64,000 nt of DNA from assembly GCF_039529775.1 (NCBI RefSeq), contig NZ_BAAANL010000002.1, positions 372,001 through 436,000 of the forward strand, in the 5' to 3' direction. The position numbers were made by a program, and so were the translations under genes. The notes beneath the pieces are model-generated. The model saw nothing but the letters and a program-made list of their open reading frames with translations. It was not told the DNA's origin and did not search any database. This document shows, piece by piece, positions 1 to 8,460 of this stretch; the stretch's first letter is position 1, and each line of letters opens with the position of its first letter. This stretch comes from Myceligenerans crystallogenes. GTDB lineage: Bacteria > Actinomycetota > Actinomycetes > Actinomycetales > Cellulomonadaceae.

Positions 1-2634
1 CAGCTCGGTCTCGAACGCGCCCTGCGGCCCGGCGTCGGACTGGAACCAGGTGGACTTGAACCACCGGACGTCTCCCGCGGTGACGAACTCCGTCCGGCTC
101 GTCCCGGCGTCCACCGGCCGCAGCATGGAGAACGCGATCGAGCGGCCGGGCGGCAGCGCGCCCCAGCCGGTCTGCGCCGCCATGCCCTCGCCGGGCGCCG
201 CGTAGGAGGCGCGCATCGCGGCCAGCTCGCCGGCCCGCACCGTGAACGTGCCGGTCGTGACGGGCTCCTGCTGGAAGGCGAGGTCGTACAGGTACGACGG
301 CGTCGCGCCGTCGGCGACCGGTTCGGCGAGGGTCGCCTTGACGACGTGGTCGTAGCGGCCCACCGCCACCGCCCGCGTCGGCGTCACGAAGGCCGCCACC
401 GGCGCCGGGGCGAGGAACGTGCTCGAGACCCCGGGCCCGGTCGCCGACAGCCGCTGGTCGTCCAGCCCGATCTCGACCGGCTCGGCGGACCGGGGCGCCG
501 TGACCGACACGGGCAGCGCCTCGCGGGCGTCCAGCGTGACCGTCAGGTTCTTGTTCACCGTGAGCTCCGGCTCCAGGACGTCGGCGACCGCCTTGACCGG
601 CCCGGCCGCGTCGGCCGTCACGAGGGTGCCCGTGATCGAGTAGGTCCCGCGCGGCACGCGGAACGTGCGCTCCGCCGTGTCCATCCCGTCGAAGTCCAGG
701 AACTTGTCCAGGTCGTCGACGTTCATCACCGTCAGGTCCGTCCAGCCCGCGTGCGGCTGCCCGTCGCGCCCGATCGTCCTGACCGTCACCTCGAACAGCT
801 CCGGCTCCTTCTCCCAGCCGACGGGCGTGCGCACGGCCGCCCCGTCCGCGCCCGTGGCGACGACGACGCCGCTGTACCGGCCCACGGCCCCGGCGGTCCG
901 GTCCACGGTGACGTCCACCGTCGCGGTCCCGCCCGCGGGCACGGTCACCTGATCCCGCGAGAGCCCGAGCAGCCCGGCCGCCGGCGTCCCGTCCGGCCCG
1001 GTCACGGTCCCGGCGAGATCCAGCGTGACGTCCGCCGCGCCGCCGTTGGCGTAGGTGATCGTGTCCGTCGCCGATCCGCCGTGCGGGTACGCGAACAGCC
1101 CCAGCGACACCGACGCCGGGCTCGCCAGCACCTCCTGCCCGATCGCCGCGGGCACGTCGATCCGTCCCGCGCCCTCGTCCCAGACGGTCCCGCCGGTCGC
1201 GGCGGCCGACCCCATCAGGGCCGCCTTGGCCTGCGCCGGGGTGAGGCCGGGCCGCGCCTGCAGCAGCGCCGCCGCCGCGCCCGCGACGTGCGGCGTCGCC
1301 ATCGACGTGCCGGACAGCGCGGTGTGCAGGTCGTCGACGACGTCGCCGAGCTCCGTCCCCGCGCCGCGCGCCGCCACGATCCCGTCACCGGGCGCGACGA
1401 CGTCCGGCTTGATCGCGCCGTCGCCGCCGCGCGGCCCCCTGCTGGAGAACGCCGTGACCTGGTCGGCGTCGTCGACCGCCCCGACCGTGAGGGCCGACGA
1501 CGCCGAGCCGGGCGTCGCGATCGTGCCGTGGTCGTGCGCGTTCCCGGCCGCGACGACGAACAGCGTCCCGTGCTCCCTCGTCAGCGTGTCGAGGGCGACC
1601 GCGGCCGGGTCGGTGCCGTCGGTGTACTCCGACGAGCCGAGCGACAGGTTCACGACGTCGGCGCCCTGCGTGGCCGCCCACTCCATCCCGTCGATCACCC
1701 ACGACATCTCGCCCGCGCCGGCGTCGTCCAGCACCTTGCCGACCATGAGGTCGGCGCCGGGCGCGACGCCCTTGTTCGCGCCGTCCGACGCCGTGCCCGA
1801 GCCCGCCGCGATGGACGCGACGTGCGTGCCGTGGCCCTGGCCGTCGGCGACGCCGCCGGTCCCGGCGAAGTCCTTGCTCGCGACGACCCGGCCCGCCAGG
1901 TCCGGGTGGGTGGCGTCGATGCCGGTGTCGAGGACGGCGAGCCTCACGCCCTCGCCCGTGTGCCCGGCCGCCCAGGCCGCCGGGGCGCCGATCTGCGGCA
2001 TCGAGTCGGCGTCGGAGGCCCGGAGGGTCGCGTCGAGCCAGACGTGCTCGATGCGCGGCACGCCCGACCGGGTGCTCGTGCCCGCGGCCTGCGCGGCCAG
2101 CACGTCCGCGAGCGCCGCCCCGGACTCGGGGCCGACGTCGGTGGACACCGCACCCACGGATTCCAGGCGGTGCTGGGGCTCGAGCCCGGCGGCCTGCCAG
2201 ACGGTGGTGTCGGACAGCGGCCCGGCGCTGCCGGCGCCCGCCTCCTGCACGATGACGGGGAGGCGGCCGCCGGTGCCGTAGCCGCCGGCGACGAGCCCGG
2301 CGACGTCGAACAGCGCGCGGTCGAGGCGTTCGGGGACGAGGCGGCCGACGTCGGTGGGGATCACGTACAGGTGCTCGCCGTCGTCGCGGGTGACGAAGGC
2401 GACGTCCTCGCGCCCGGGGCCGGGCTGGACGGCGGCGGACCGGCGGCCGTCCGGGGTGGTGGTGAGGGTGACGCGGTCGCCGGTGACCAGGGTGACGGTG
2501 GTGGCGGCCGTGCCGTCGGCGGCCGGGGCGGGCTGGTCCGGCGGATCGGCGGACGCGGTGGCGCCGAGGAGCGCGCCCCCGCCCGCCACGAGTGCCGCTG
2601 CGATGACCGAGGCGGCTGTGGCTCTGATGCGCAA
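1..2634 (-). CDS. S8 family subtilisin-like serine peptidase (3' end outside window)
   Basis: Secreted serine protease of the subtilase family. The chosen start is a TTG at 2634. It is preceded by AAGGGACGG at good spacing, and no ATG/GTG reaches the signal peptide better. The N-terminus is a signal peptide (Arg, then an Ala/Val-rich stretch ending near residue 30). It is followed by a propeptide-like region up to about residue 225. The catalytic triad is clear: Asp236 in VLDTGID, His271 in GHGTHVASIAAG and Ser444 in GTSMATPHVAGA. At least 878 codons lie in the window, so the catalytic domain is followed by long C-terminal beta-rich domains that run off the left edge. Transcription is leftward from an intergenic region that contains a small inverted repeat (2731-2744). 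Confidence 0.93.
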   Translation of the reverse strand, partial: MRIRATAASVIAAALVAGGGALLGATASADPPDQPAPAADGTAATTVTLVTGDRVTLTTTPDGRRSAAVQPGPGREDVAFVTRDDGEHLYVIPTDVGRLVPERLDRALFDVAGLVAGGYGTGGRLPVIVQEAGAGSAGPLSDTTVWQAAGLEPQHRLESVGAVSTDVGPESGAALADVLAAQAAGTSTRSGVPRIEHVWLDATLRASDADSMPQIGAPAAWAAGHTGEGVRLAVLDTGIDATHPDLAGRVVASKDFAGTGGVADGQGHGTHVASIAAGSGTASDGANKGVAPGADLMVGKVLDDAGAGEMSWVIDGMEWAATQGADVVNLSLGSSEYTDGTDPAAVALDTLTREHGTLFVVAAGNAHDHGTIATPGSASSALTVGAVDDADQVTAFSSRGPRGGDGAIKPDVVAPGDGIVAARGAGTELGDVVDDLHTALSGTSMATPHVAGAAAALLQARPGLTPAQAKAALMGSAAATGGTVWDEGAGRIDVPAAIGQEVLASPASVSLGLFAYPHGGSATDTITYANGGAADVTLDLAGTVTGPDGTPAAGLLGLSRDQVTVPAGGTATVDVTVDRTAGAVGRYSGVVVATGADGAAVRTPVGWEKEPELFEVTVRTIGRDGQPHAGWTDLTVMNVDDLDKFLDFDGMDTAERTFRVPRGTYSITGTLVTADAAGPVKAVADVLEPELTVNKNLTVTLDAREALPVSVTAPRSAEPVEIGLDDQRLSATGPGVSSTFLAPAPVAAFVTPTRAVAVGRYDHVVKATLAEPVADGATPSYLYDLAFQQEPVTTGTFTVRAGELAAMRASYAAPGEGMAAQTGWGALPPGRSIAFSMLRPVDAGTSRTEFVTAGDVRWFKSTWFQSDAGPQGAFETEL

Positions 2635-2812
2635 GGTTCCGTCCCTTCGTCGGGCCGGGGCGGTGCGTCCCGCCCGCGGGTGAAAAAGTGGTCCCGAAGC
2701 TACTGGGGGCGGCGGGGATGAACCACAGATTTCACCCAGGTGAAGCGATTAACAGCTATGCCGGGGCAACGAGGCGAGGCTGCGGACCGCTCCGGCGGGA
2801 AAGCTGCCGGGG

Positions 2813-3334
2813 TCAGGCGCGGCGCGGCAGCGGCCGCAGGACGCCGTCCTCCGTGCGGGCCTGGACCATCGACTCCGGGGAGGGCGCCGGCGGTTCCGTC
2901 ATCTCCGAGGCGTCGGCGGTCGCGCGGCAGTAGACACCGCCCTGGCCGGCGCGGCACATGCCGTGCAGGCCCGCGGCGAAGGAGTACAGGTCCTCCCCCG
3001 CGGCGCCGCCGCGGCGGAAGCGGCGCGAGAGCGCCCACTGGTCGACCAGGAGCTTGACGGTGTCGGGCTGCACCTTCGCGTACAGGGACAGGACGTGCGC
3101 GGACAGCCGGATGACCAGGCGGGCGCCGTCCTCGCTCTCGGCGATCATCTGGGCCGACAGCAGCCCGTCGTCGTCCCGGCGGGCGCCGAGGAGCCGTTCG
3201 AGCTGACCGAGCACCGACGCCGGGTCCACCACCTGGGAGCGCACGGTGGCGTGCACGGGACGGCCGTCGACGGAGGCGGCGGCGGTCTCGTCGTCCGGGC
3301 TCAAGAAGTACTCGAACTGCATGCGGAGCATCAT
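2813..3334 (-). CDS. Hypothetical protein, 173 aa
   Basis: I do not recognise this family. The product is soluble with no signal peptide or membrane segment. The middle contains a predicted helical part (LVIRLSAHVLSLYAKVQPD) and the C-terminus is Pro-rich and poorly conserved in appearance. Three closely spaced ATG codons (3334, 3331, 3322) can serve as start; AGGGA just upstream does not decide between them, and MQFEYF at 3322 looks like a natural N-terminus. It lies between the S8 protease and the lysE-like gene, all read leftward, but with gaps that do not suggest an operon. Coding potential is good because the third-position GC bias matches the neighbours. Confidence 0.7.
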   Translation of the reverse strand: MMLRMQFEYFLSPDDETAAASVDGRPVHATVRSQVVDPASVLGQLERLLGARRDDDGLLSAQMIAESEDGARLVIRLSAHVLSLYAKVQPDTVKLLVDQWALSRRFRRGGAAGEDLYSFAAGLHGMCRAGQGGVYCRATADASEMTEPPAPSPESMVQARTEDGVLRPLPRRA

Positions 3335-3378
3335 TCCCTATGTCGCGGCGTGCTCCCAAACCCGGTCAACCCGCGGGC

Positions 3379-4026
3379 TCAGGCGTTCGGGCTCGTGGCG
3401 AGGAAGCCGCCGAGGCCGATCATCATGACGCCGCCGGTGGCGCCGAGCCCGTCGAGCCGTTCCGGCTTGCGCGCGAACCAGGTCCGCGCGCTGCTCGCCA
3501 GCAGCACCCAGATCGCGTCGGACGCGAACGCGAGCACCGCGAAGATCGTCGCGAGCAGCAGGATCTGGGGCGCGGCGGCGGCGTCGGGCGCGAGGAACTG
3601 CGGCAGGAACGCCACGAGGAACACGATCGTCTTGGGGTTGGTCACCCCGACGACGAACCCGGCGCGCACGGCGGCGAACCCGGTGGTGCGGCGGTCGGGG
3701 GCGCCGCCGGTCAGCGCCGCGCGCGCGTCGGCGCGGTGCCGGATCGCCTGCACGCCCAGGTAGATCACGTAGGCCGCGCCGGCCAGCTTGAGCACGGTGA
3801 ACGCCGTCGACGACGCCGCCACGAGCGCCCCCAGCCCGACGGCCACCGCGGCCCCCTGCACGAACATCCCGGTCGCGTTCCCCAGCACCGACAGGATGGC
3901 GTCCCGCCGCCCGGCCGTCAGCGCCCGGCCGAGCGCGAACAGCAGGCTCGGGCCGGGGATCTCGATGAGGATGATCGACGCGACCACGAACGCGGCGAGC
4001 TGGGCAAGGGTAGGCACGGGCGCCAT
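3379..4026 (-). CDS. LysE/RhtB family amino-acid exporter
   Basis: Inner-membrane exporter of about 215 residues, the usual length for the LysE/RhtB superfamily, with about six predicted hydrophobic segments. Family hallmarks are visible: the N-terminal helix followed by IEIPGPSLLFALGRAL (the PGP-type motif of the first loop) and GFVVGVTNPKTIVFLVAFLPQF in the middle (the conserved NPK motif). The start is the ATG at 4026; upstream in-frame sequence is Arg/Ala-rich and looks non-coding. The substrate cannot be told from sequence; homoserine, threonine, lysine and arginine exporters all look alike. No regulator of the LysR type lies next to it. Confidence 0.92.
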   Translation of the reverse strand: MAPVPTLAQLAAFVVASIILIEIPGPSLLFALGRALTAGRRDAILSVLGNATGMFVQGAAVAVGLGALVAASSTAFTVLKLAGAAYVIYLGVQAIRHRADARAALTGGAPDRRTTGFAAVRAGFVVGVTNPKTIVFLVAFLPQFLAPDAAAAPQILLLATIFAVLAFASDAIWVLLASSARTWFARKPERLDGLGATGGVMMIGLGGFLATSPNA

Positions 4027-4097
4027 TGTGCGGCACGCGACCGGGTGCACGGAAGCTGATTCCGCGGGCGCGGGCCGTCGGGCGGGCGGGCGACCGG

Positions 4098-4727
4098 TCA
4101 GTCGTCCCGTCCGACGTGCCGCTCGAGCCACGCGACCAGCGGCTCCATGGCGCGCCAGGCCGTGACGATCTCGTCCTTCGCGCGCGGCGTCGTCAGCCAG
4201 TCCGGCGACCCGAGGTCGCGGCCGCACGTCAGGGTCTTGTGGCGCAGCAGGTCGCCGCGCGGGTGCTCCTTGTCGAAGCCCGGCGGCACGCGCCGGAGCC
4301 GTTCGCCGTCGACGGTCAGCCCCGCGGCCGTCACCGCGCCGACAGCGGCGACCAGGTCCGGTCCCACCGTGTCCAGGGCGACCGCCCGCCGCAGCCGGGT
4401 CAGCTGCTCGCGCGAGGTGCGCCAGTACCCGCCCGCCACGAACAGCCCGGCCGCCGACACGTGCACGTACCGGCTCGACTCGCCGAACCAGATCCCCTGC
4501 TGGGTCTTGTAGGGCGACTTGTCCTTGCTGAACCGCACGTCGCGGTACGGCCGGAAGTACTTGCCCGGCCCGAACTCGTCCTCGACCTCCTCCGCGAGCG
4601 CCAGCAGCGGCTCCCGGACGGACCGCTCGTAGACGTCCTTGCGGGCGGTCCAGAACGCCTTGGAGTTGTCCGCCTCGAGGTCCTCGTAGAAGTCGAGCGC
4701 GGCGGTGGGGATGCCGGTGAACGCCAT
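4098..4727 (-). CDS. DUF2461 domain-containing protein
   Basis: Matches the DUF2461/TIGR02453 family over its full 209 residues. Diagnostic stretches are an N-terminal FYEDLEADNSKAFWTARKD, the central YFRPYRDVRFSKDKSPYKTQ, and VHVSAAGLFVAGGYW. The family is cytosolic, widespread in bacteria and also fungi, and has no established biochemical role. The start is an ATG at 4727. The gene ends 71 bp before the lysE-like gene and begins 10 bp after the TOPRIM gene, so it may be co-transcribed with it. Confidence 0.9.
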   Translation of the reverse strand: MAFTGIPTAALDFYEDLEADNSKAFWTARKDVYERSVREPLLALAEEVEDEFGPGKYFRPYRDVRFSKDKSPYKTQQGIWFGESSRYVHVSAAGLFVAGGYWRTSREQLTRLRRAVALDTVGPDLVAAVGAVTAAGLTVDGERLRRVPPGFDKEHPRGDLLRHKTLTCGRDLGSPDWLTTPRAKDEIVTAWRAMEPLVAWLERHVGRDD

Positions 4728-4737
4728 GGTCCCGACA

Positions 4738-5349
4738 CTATCCGCGCTCGATGCGCGCCGCTCCCCGCGCGGCGGGCAGCGCGTCCAGGAGGCTCGTCAG
4801 GGGCGCCGGGATCCGGGCCAGGTCCACCGCGTCCGCGAGCAGGCGGCCGTAGCGTTCCTTGCGGCCCGCCGTGGTGCCGAGGAAGCGGTGCAGCTGCTCC
4901 GCGGCGGGCCGGCCGCGGTGCGCGGGCTGGTTCTGCAGCTTGCGGAACCGCGCCAGCTCGCCCTCGGCGGCGACGACGTCGAGCACGGCGGGCGTGCCGA
5001 GCGCGCGGATCATCTCGTCCTCGAGGTCCGCGACGCAGGCGTGGAAGCCGAGGGCCGCGAGCGCCTCCCGGGTGGGCGCGGGGCCGAGTCCCGCGGCCTC
5101 GGCGGCGCGCCGGAAGTAGGGCTCCTCGGCGGCGTCGTACAGCCCGGCGACGGCGAGGCCCGGCCGCGCGGCGAGTTCGCCCAGGTAGTGCCGGATGTTC
5201 GTGGCGCCGCCCATGGCGACGACCCGCACGCCTTCGGCGGCCAGGTCGCGGCCGAGGCGGGCCGCGACGGTCTCGACCGCGTTGCGGTCGCTGGCCCCCT
5301 CGACGAGGACGACGGCGCCGGTGTGCGGCGGCAGGGTGACGGGCTCCAT
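4738..5349 (-). CDS. TOPRIM domain protein (OLD-like nuclease family fold)
   Basis: A 203-residue protein whose N-terminal half is a TOPRIM domain: VVLVEGASDRNAVETVA carries the glutamate of motif 1, and DLEDEMIRALG lies where the metal-binding acidic motif falls. The second half is helical. Such free-standing TOPRIM proteins are often annotated as ATP-dependent endonuclease, but no ABC-type ATPase domain is present here, so a stand-alone OLD defence nuclease is not supported. It lies 10 bp upstream of the DUF2461 gene on the same strand. Start ATG at 5349. A 10-bp inverted repeat (GGCGTCGTCG/CGACGACGCC, 5479-5507) lies in the divergent region towards the DUF899 gene. Confidence 0.82.
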   Translation of the reverse strand: MEPVTLPPHTGAVVLVEGASDRNAVETVAARLGRDLAAEGVRVVAMGGATNIRHYLGELAARPGLAVAGLYDAAEEPYFRRAAEAAGLGPAPTREALAALGFHACVADLEDEMIRALGTPAVLDVVAAEGELARFRKLQNQPAHRGRPAAEQLHRFLGTTAGRKERYGRLLADAVDLARIPAPLTSLLDALPAARGAARIERG

Positions 5350-5542
5350 CAGCGCGACGCTCCGGACGGGCTCATGAGGGCACCCTACGAGCGCCGCGGC
5401 CGCGGGTCACGGTGATTCCCGCGGGCCCCGCCGATGCGGCCCGATGAGTTCGTGGCGCCCGCGTCGTCGGTACCGGTGGGCGTCGTCGTGCCCTGCCCGA
5501 CGACGCCGCCTGCGCGACCACCACGACCGCACGGAGGACACC

Positions 5543-6322
5543 ATGACCGCCACCGAACAGAACGCCACGCTGCCGGGCCGCCCGCCCGTCGTCGACCGCA
5601 CGACCTGGCAGACCGCGCGCGACGAGCTGCTGCTGCGCGAGAAGGCGCACACGCGCGAGGGCGACGCGATCGCCGCGGAGCGGCGGCGCCTGCCGATGGT
5701 CGAGTTCGACGGGACCACCGAGGTGACCGGCCCGGACGGGCCCGTCCCGTTCCTCGACCTGTTCCAGGGCCGTGAGGAACTGCTCGTCTACAAGCACATG
5801 TGGCACGACGGCGCGCCGCACCAGGGGCAGTGCGAGGGCTGCACGATGTCGGCCTGGCACCACCAGGTCGCGGTGCCGTACCTGAACGCGCGCGGGGTGT
5901 CGTTCGCGGTGGTCACCGAGGGGGCGTGGGAGGAGGTGCCGCCGTTCGTGGAGTTCATGGGCTACACCCAGCCGTGGTACTCGGTGCGGGGCACCCACTG
6001 GCCGGTCGGCGGGCCGATGGGGTACGTCACGTCCTACCTGCGCGACGGCGACCGCACGTTCCTCACCTACGAGACCACCGGCCGCGGCAACGAGCCCACC
6101 GAGGGCATCTTCGCCCTGCTCGACATGACCCCGTACGGCCGCCGGGAGTCCTGGCAGGAGGTCCCCGACGGCTGGCCCGAGGGCGACGGCCCCTGCTGGT
6201 ACTGGCGCACGGACGTGGACGGCAACGCCACCTGGGGCGGCACCGGCCGGCCGGCGCCGCAGTGGACGCGGCCGGGGGTGACGGCGGAGGCGACCCTCGG
6301 GCGGCACGGCCACCACCACTGA
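5543..6322 (+). CDS. DUF899 thioredoxin-like protein
   Basis: Full-length member (259 aa) of the DUF899 family of thioredoxin-fold proteins. The N-terminal helix pair (WQTARDELLLREKAHTRE), the acidic-basic linker EFDGTTEV and the hallmark HMWHDGAPHQGQCEGCTM with its C-x-x-C-like CEGC are all present, followed by GYTQPWYSVRGTHWP. The ATG at 5543 follows GGAGG with good spacing. Family members are assumed to be redox-related, but no reaction is established. The gene stands alone, divergent from the TOPRIM gene. Confidence 0.9.
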   Translation: MTATEQNATLPGRPPVVDRTTWQTARDELLLREKAHTREGDAIAAERRRLPMVEFDGTTEVTGPDGPVPFLDLFQGREELLVYKHMWHDGAPHQGQCEGCTMSAWHHQVAVPYLNARGVSFAVVTEGAWEEVPPFVEFMGYTQPWYSVRGTHWPVGGPMGYVTSYLRDGDRTFLTYETTGRGNEPTEGIFALLDMTPYGRRESWQEVPDGWPEGDGPCWYWRTDVDGNATWGGTGRPAPQWTRPGVTAEATLGRHGHHH

Positions 6323-6455
6323 CCACCACCGACCACCACCGACGGGGAGTAGTCCCCGGCGACGGCGCCTGTCACCAGGCGATATGTTGTCGCCCGACCG
6401 GCGCGCCGCCCGTCCGGGCGGACCATGGGCGCCGGGTTCCCGGAAGGTGGAGACG

Positions 6456-7265
6456 TTGCGCAAGATCATGGTGCTCGCCCTGGCCCTCGCCGTGGGCGGG
6501 GTGCTCGGGGCGTGCTCGTTGCTGGCGGGGCCGGAGGTCGGGTCGTGCGTCGAGGAGTCGGGCGGCGGGTACGACGTCGTCGGCTGCGAGACGGCGGAAC
6601 TGAAGGTGCTGGACATCGTGGACGGCGGCAGCGACGAGGGCTGCATCGCGGTGGCGGGGGTGTCGGCGACGTACTCCGGCGGCGGCTCGGACGGCACGCT
6701 GTGCCTCGGCCCGGTCGACGTCGACCCGGCCACGGCGGTCAACGTCGCGGCCAAGGGCGACTGCCTCACCGGGACCACGGGCGACGTCGCCGAGGTGCGC
6801 ACCATCGGCTGTGACCGGCCGAAGGCCGAGGCCGTGGTGCTGAAGGTGGTCAAGGACGCCAGCGACCTCGGCGGCGACCCCACGGGGATCGGCGGCGCGT
6901 GCGCGAAGGTTCCGGGCACGACGTCGAGCTACACCTGGAGCCTGGACCTCACGGGCGACAGCGTGACGGCGGGCCTCGACACCTGGAGCTCGGACCTGAC
7001 GTTCTGCCTCGGCGTCGTGGGCGTCGACCCCAAGGCCGCGCCCGAGCTGGCGGTCAAGGGCGACTGCCTGCGTGAGCTGCCCGAGAACCAGGGCTACGCG
7101 ATCGTCGGCTGCGGCGCGAAGGAGGCCGCGTACCGGGTGACGAAGAAGGCGGACTCGTCGATCGGCGGCGCCGAGCTCGCCTGCCAGGACGCCCCGGGCA
7201 CCACGTCCGCGATCGAGGGCGGTGACACCCTGACCGGCTGGATCCTCTGCGTGGCGGGCGTCTGA
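6456..7265 (+). CDS. Triple-repeat lipoprotein (LppU-like)
   Basis: Secreted lipoprotein with a signal peptide (LRKIMVLALALAVGG) ending in the lipobox LGAC. The start is best placed at the TTG at 6456, which has GGAAGGTGGAG upstream; ATG 6468 is the alternative. The mature part consists of three similar units, each with a GSC/GDC, a VGC or IGC about 16 residues later, then a CI/CA/CQ and a C near the end of a PGTTS-xx-LTG strand. The spacing of paired Cys resembles actinobacterial LppU/SCO3897-type proteins. The function is unknown. Four Cys per repeat suggest extracellular disulphides. Confidence 0.75.
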   Translation: MRKIMVLALALAVGGVLGACSLLAGPEVGSCVEESGGGYDVVGCETAELKVLDIVDGGSDEGCIAVAGVSATYSGGGSDGTLCLGPVDVDPATAVNVAAKGDCLTGTTGDVAEVRTIGCDRPKAEAVVLKVVKDASDLGGDPTGIGGACAKVPGTTSSYTWSLDLTGDSVTAGLDTWSSDLTFCLGVVGVDPKAAPELAVKGDCLRELPENQGYAIVGCGAKEAAYRVTKKADSSIGGAELACQDAPGTTSAIEGGDTLTGWILCVAGV

Positions 7266-7294
7266 GCGGCGGGCCTGCGGCGATGCTTGAGGGC

Positions 7295-8431
7295 ATGACC
7301 GATACCGGACATCCCCTCGCCCCGCCCGCCCACGAGCGGCCGCTGCTCGACGCCGCCCTGGACCTCGCCGCGGGCTTCGCCGGGACCGCGGCCGCGCTCG
7401 ACGAGAGCGCGGCGATCCCGCTGGACAACCTCCGCGCGCTGCACGCCGCCGGCCTGGACGCCGCCACGCTGCCCGAGTCGCTCGGCGGGCAGGGCCTGAG
7501 CTACCGCGCGTACGGCGAGATCGTGCGCGCGGTGGCCGCCGCCGAACCGTCCACCGCCTGCATCTGGGTGATGCACATCGGCGCCGCCGGCGCCCTCGCC
7601 GCGCTCAGCCCGGAGCCGGAGGCCGCGCGGTTCGCCGAGGCGCTGCGCTCCGGGAGCCGCTTCGCCAACGCCCTGTCCGAGCCCGCGGGCGGCAACCTCT
7701 TCCTGCTGCCGCAGCAGGAGGCCGTGGCCGACGACGACGGCTGGCGCCTGTCGGGCACCAAGCGCTTCGTCTCCGGCTGCGAGATCGCGGACCACCTGCT
7801 CGTGAACGCGCTGGTGGACGGCGTCCCGACGTTCTTCGGCGTCGACCCCGACGACACGATCGGCTACGTCCCCATCTGGGACACGATGGGGATGCGCGCC
7901 ACCCGCAGCCAGCTCGTCTCCTTCGACGGGACGCTCCTGCGCGGCGACCGGCGCTGCGCCCCGCCGGAGCCGGACCAGCCCAACCACGTCAGCGCGGGCC
8001 TGGCGTTCCTGTCGATCGGGATCGCCGAGGCGGCCCTCGCCGCGCTCGTCGCGCACGCGCGGGGCCGCGTCGTGCCGACCACGGGCGAACCGCTCGCGAG
8101 GATGCAGTGGGTCCAGCACGCCGTCGCCGACGCCGCCGTCCGCCTCGACGCCGCCCGGTTGTCCGCCCGCCACTCGGTCTGGCTCGCCGACCAGCGCTCG
8201 CCCGGGTTCATCCCCGCCACCCTCAACGCCAAGCTGCTGGCCGGCGAGGTCGCCAAGGACATCGCGCAGCTCGGCGTGAGCGTGGGCGGCGGCTCGGGCT
8301 ACCTGCGCACCTCCCCCATCCAGCGCCACTTCCGCGACGCGCAGGCGGGCGCCCTCATGGCCTACTCGGCGGAGGTCTGCCGCACCTACATCGGCTCGGC
8401 CCTCCTGGAGGACGCGCCGGACGAGCCCTGA
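7295..8431 (+). CDS. Acyl-CoA dehydrogenase family flavoprotein
   Basis: About 378 residues with the acyl-CoA dehydrogenase fold: an N-terminal helical domain (LRALHAAGLDAATLPESLGGQG), a central beta domain (SGTKRFVSGCEIADHLLV) and a C-terminal helical bundle ending near IQRHFRDAQAGALM. That ending is typical of the DszC/HsaA-like flavin monooxygenase and dehydrogenase branch. The usual catalytic glutamate near the C-terminus is not obvious. This favours either an atypical dehydrogenase or a flavin-dependent oxygenase. ATG codons at 7283 and 7295 are both possible; neither has an ideal ribosome site. It is convergent with the propeller gene downstream, with 29 bp between stops. Confidence 0.85.
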   Translation: MTDTGHPLAPPAHERPLLDAALDLAAGFAGTAAALDESAAIPLDNLRALHAAGLDAATLPESLGGQGLSYRAYGEIVRAVAAAEPSTACIWVMHIGAAGALAALSPEPEAARFAEALRSGSRFANALSEPAGGNLFLLPQQEAVADDDGWRLSGTKRFVSGCEIADHLLVNALVDGVPTFFGVDPDDTIGYVPIWDTMGMRATRSQLVSFDGTLLRGDRRCAPPEPDQPNHVSAGLAFLSIGIAEAALAALVAHARGRVVPTTGEPLARMQWVQHAVADAAVRLDAARLSARHSVWLADQRSPGFIPATLNAKLLAGEVAKDIAQLGVSVGGGSGYLRTSPIQRHFRDAQAGALMAYSAEVCRTYIGSALLEDAPDEP

Positions 8432-8460
8432 CCTCCCGGCCTGGCTCGCCCGGCGCGCGG

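Noticed and set aside
346..2721. Long plus-strand open frame of 791 codons
   Set aside because: Arg/Gly/Pro-rich nonsense product; the opposite strand encodes a subtilase with a complete catalytic triad.
4738..5349. OLD-type anti-phage nuclease
   Set aside because: Only the TOPRIM domain is present; the ATPase part and the usual partner helicase are absent.
5479..5507. Inverted repeat as a terminator
   Set aside because: It lies between divergent genes, so termination is unlikely; an operator role cannot be supported either.
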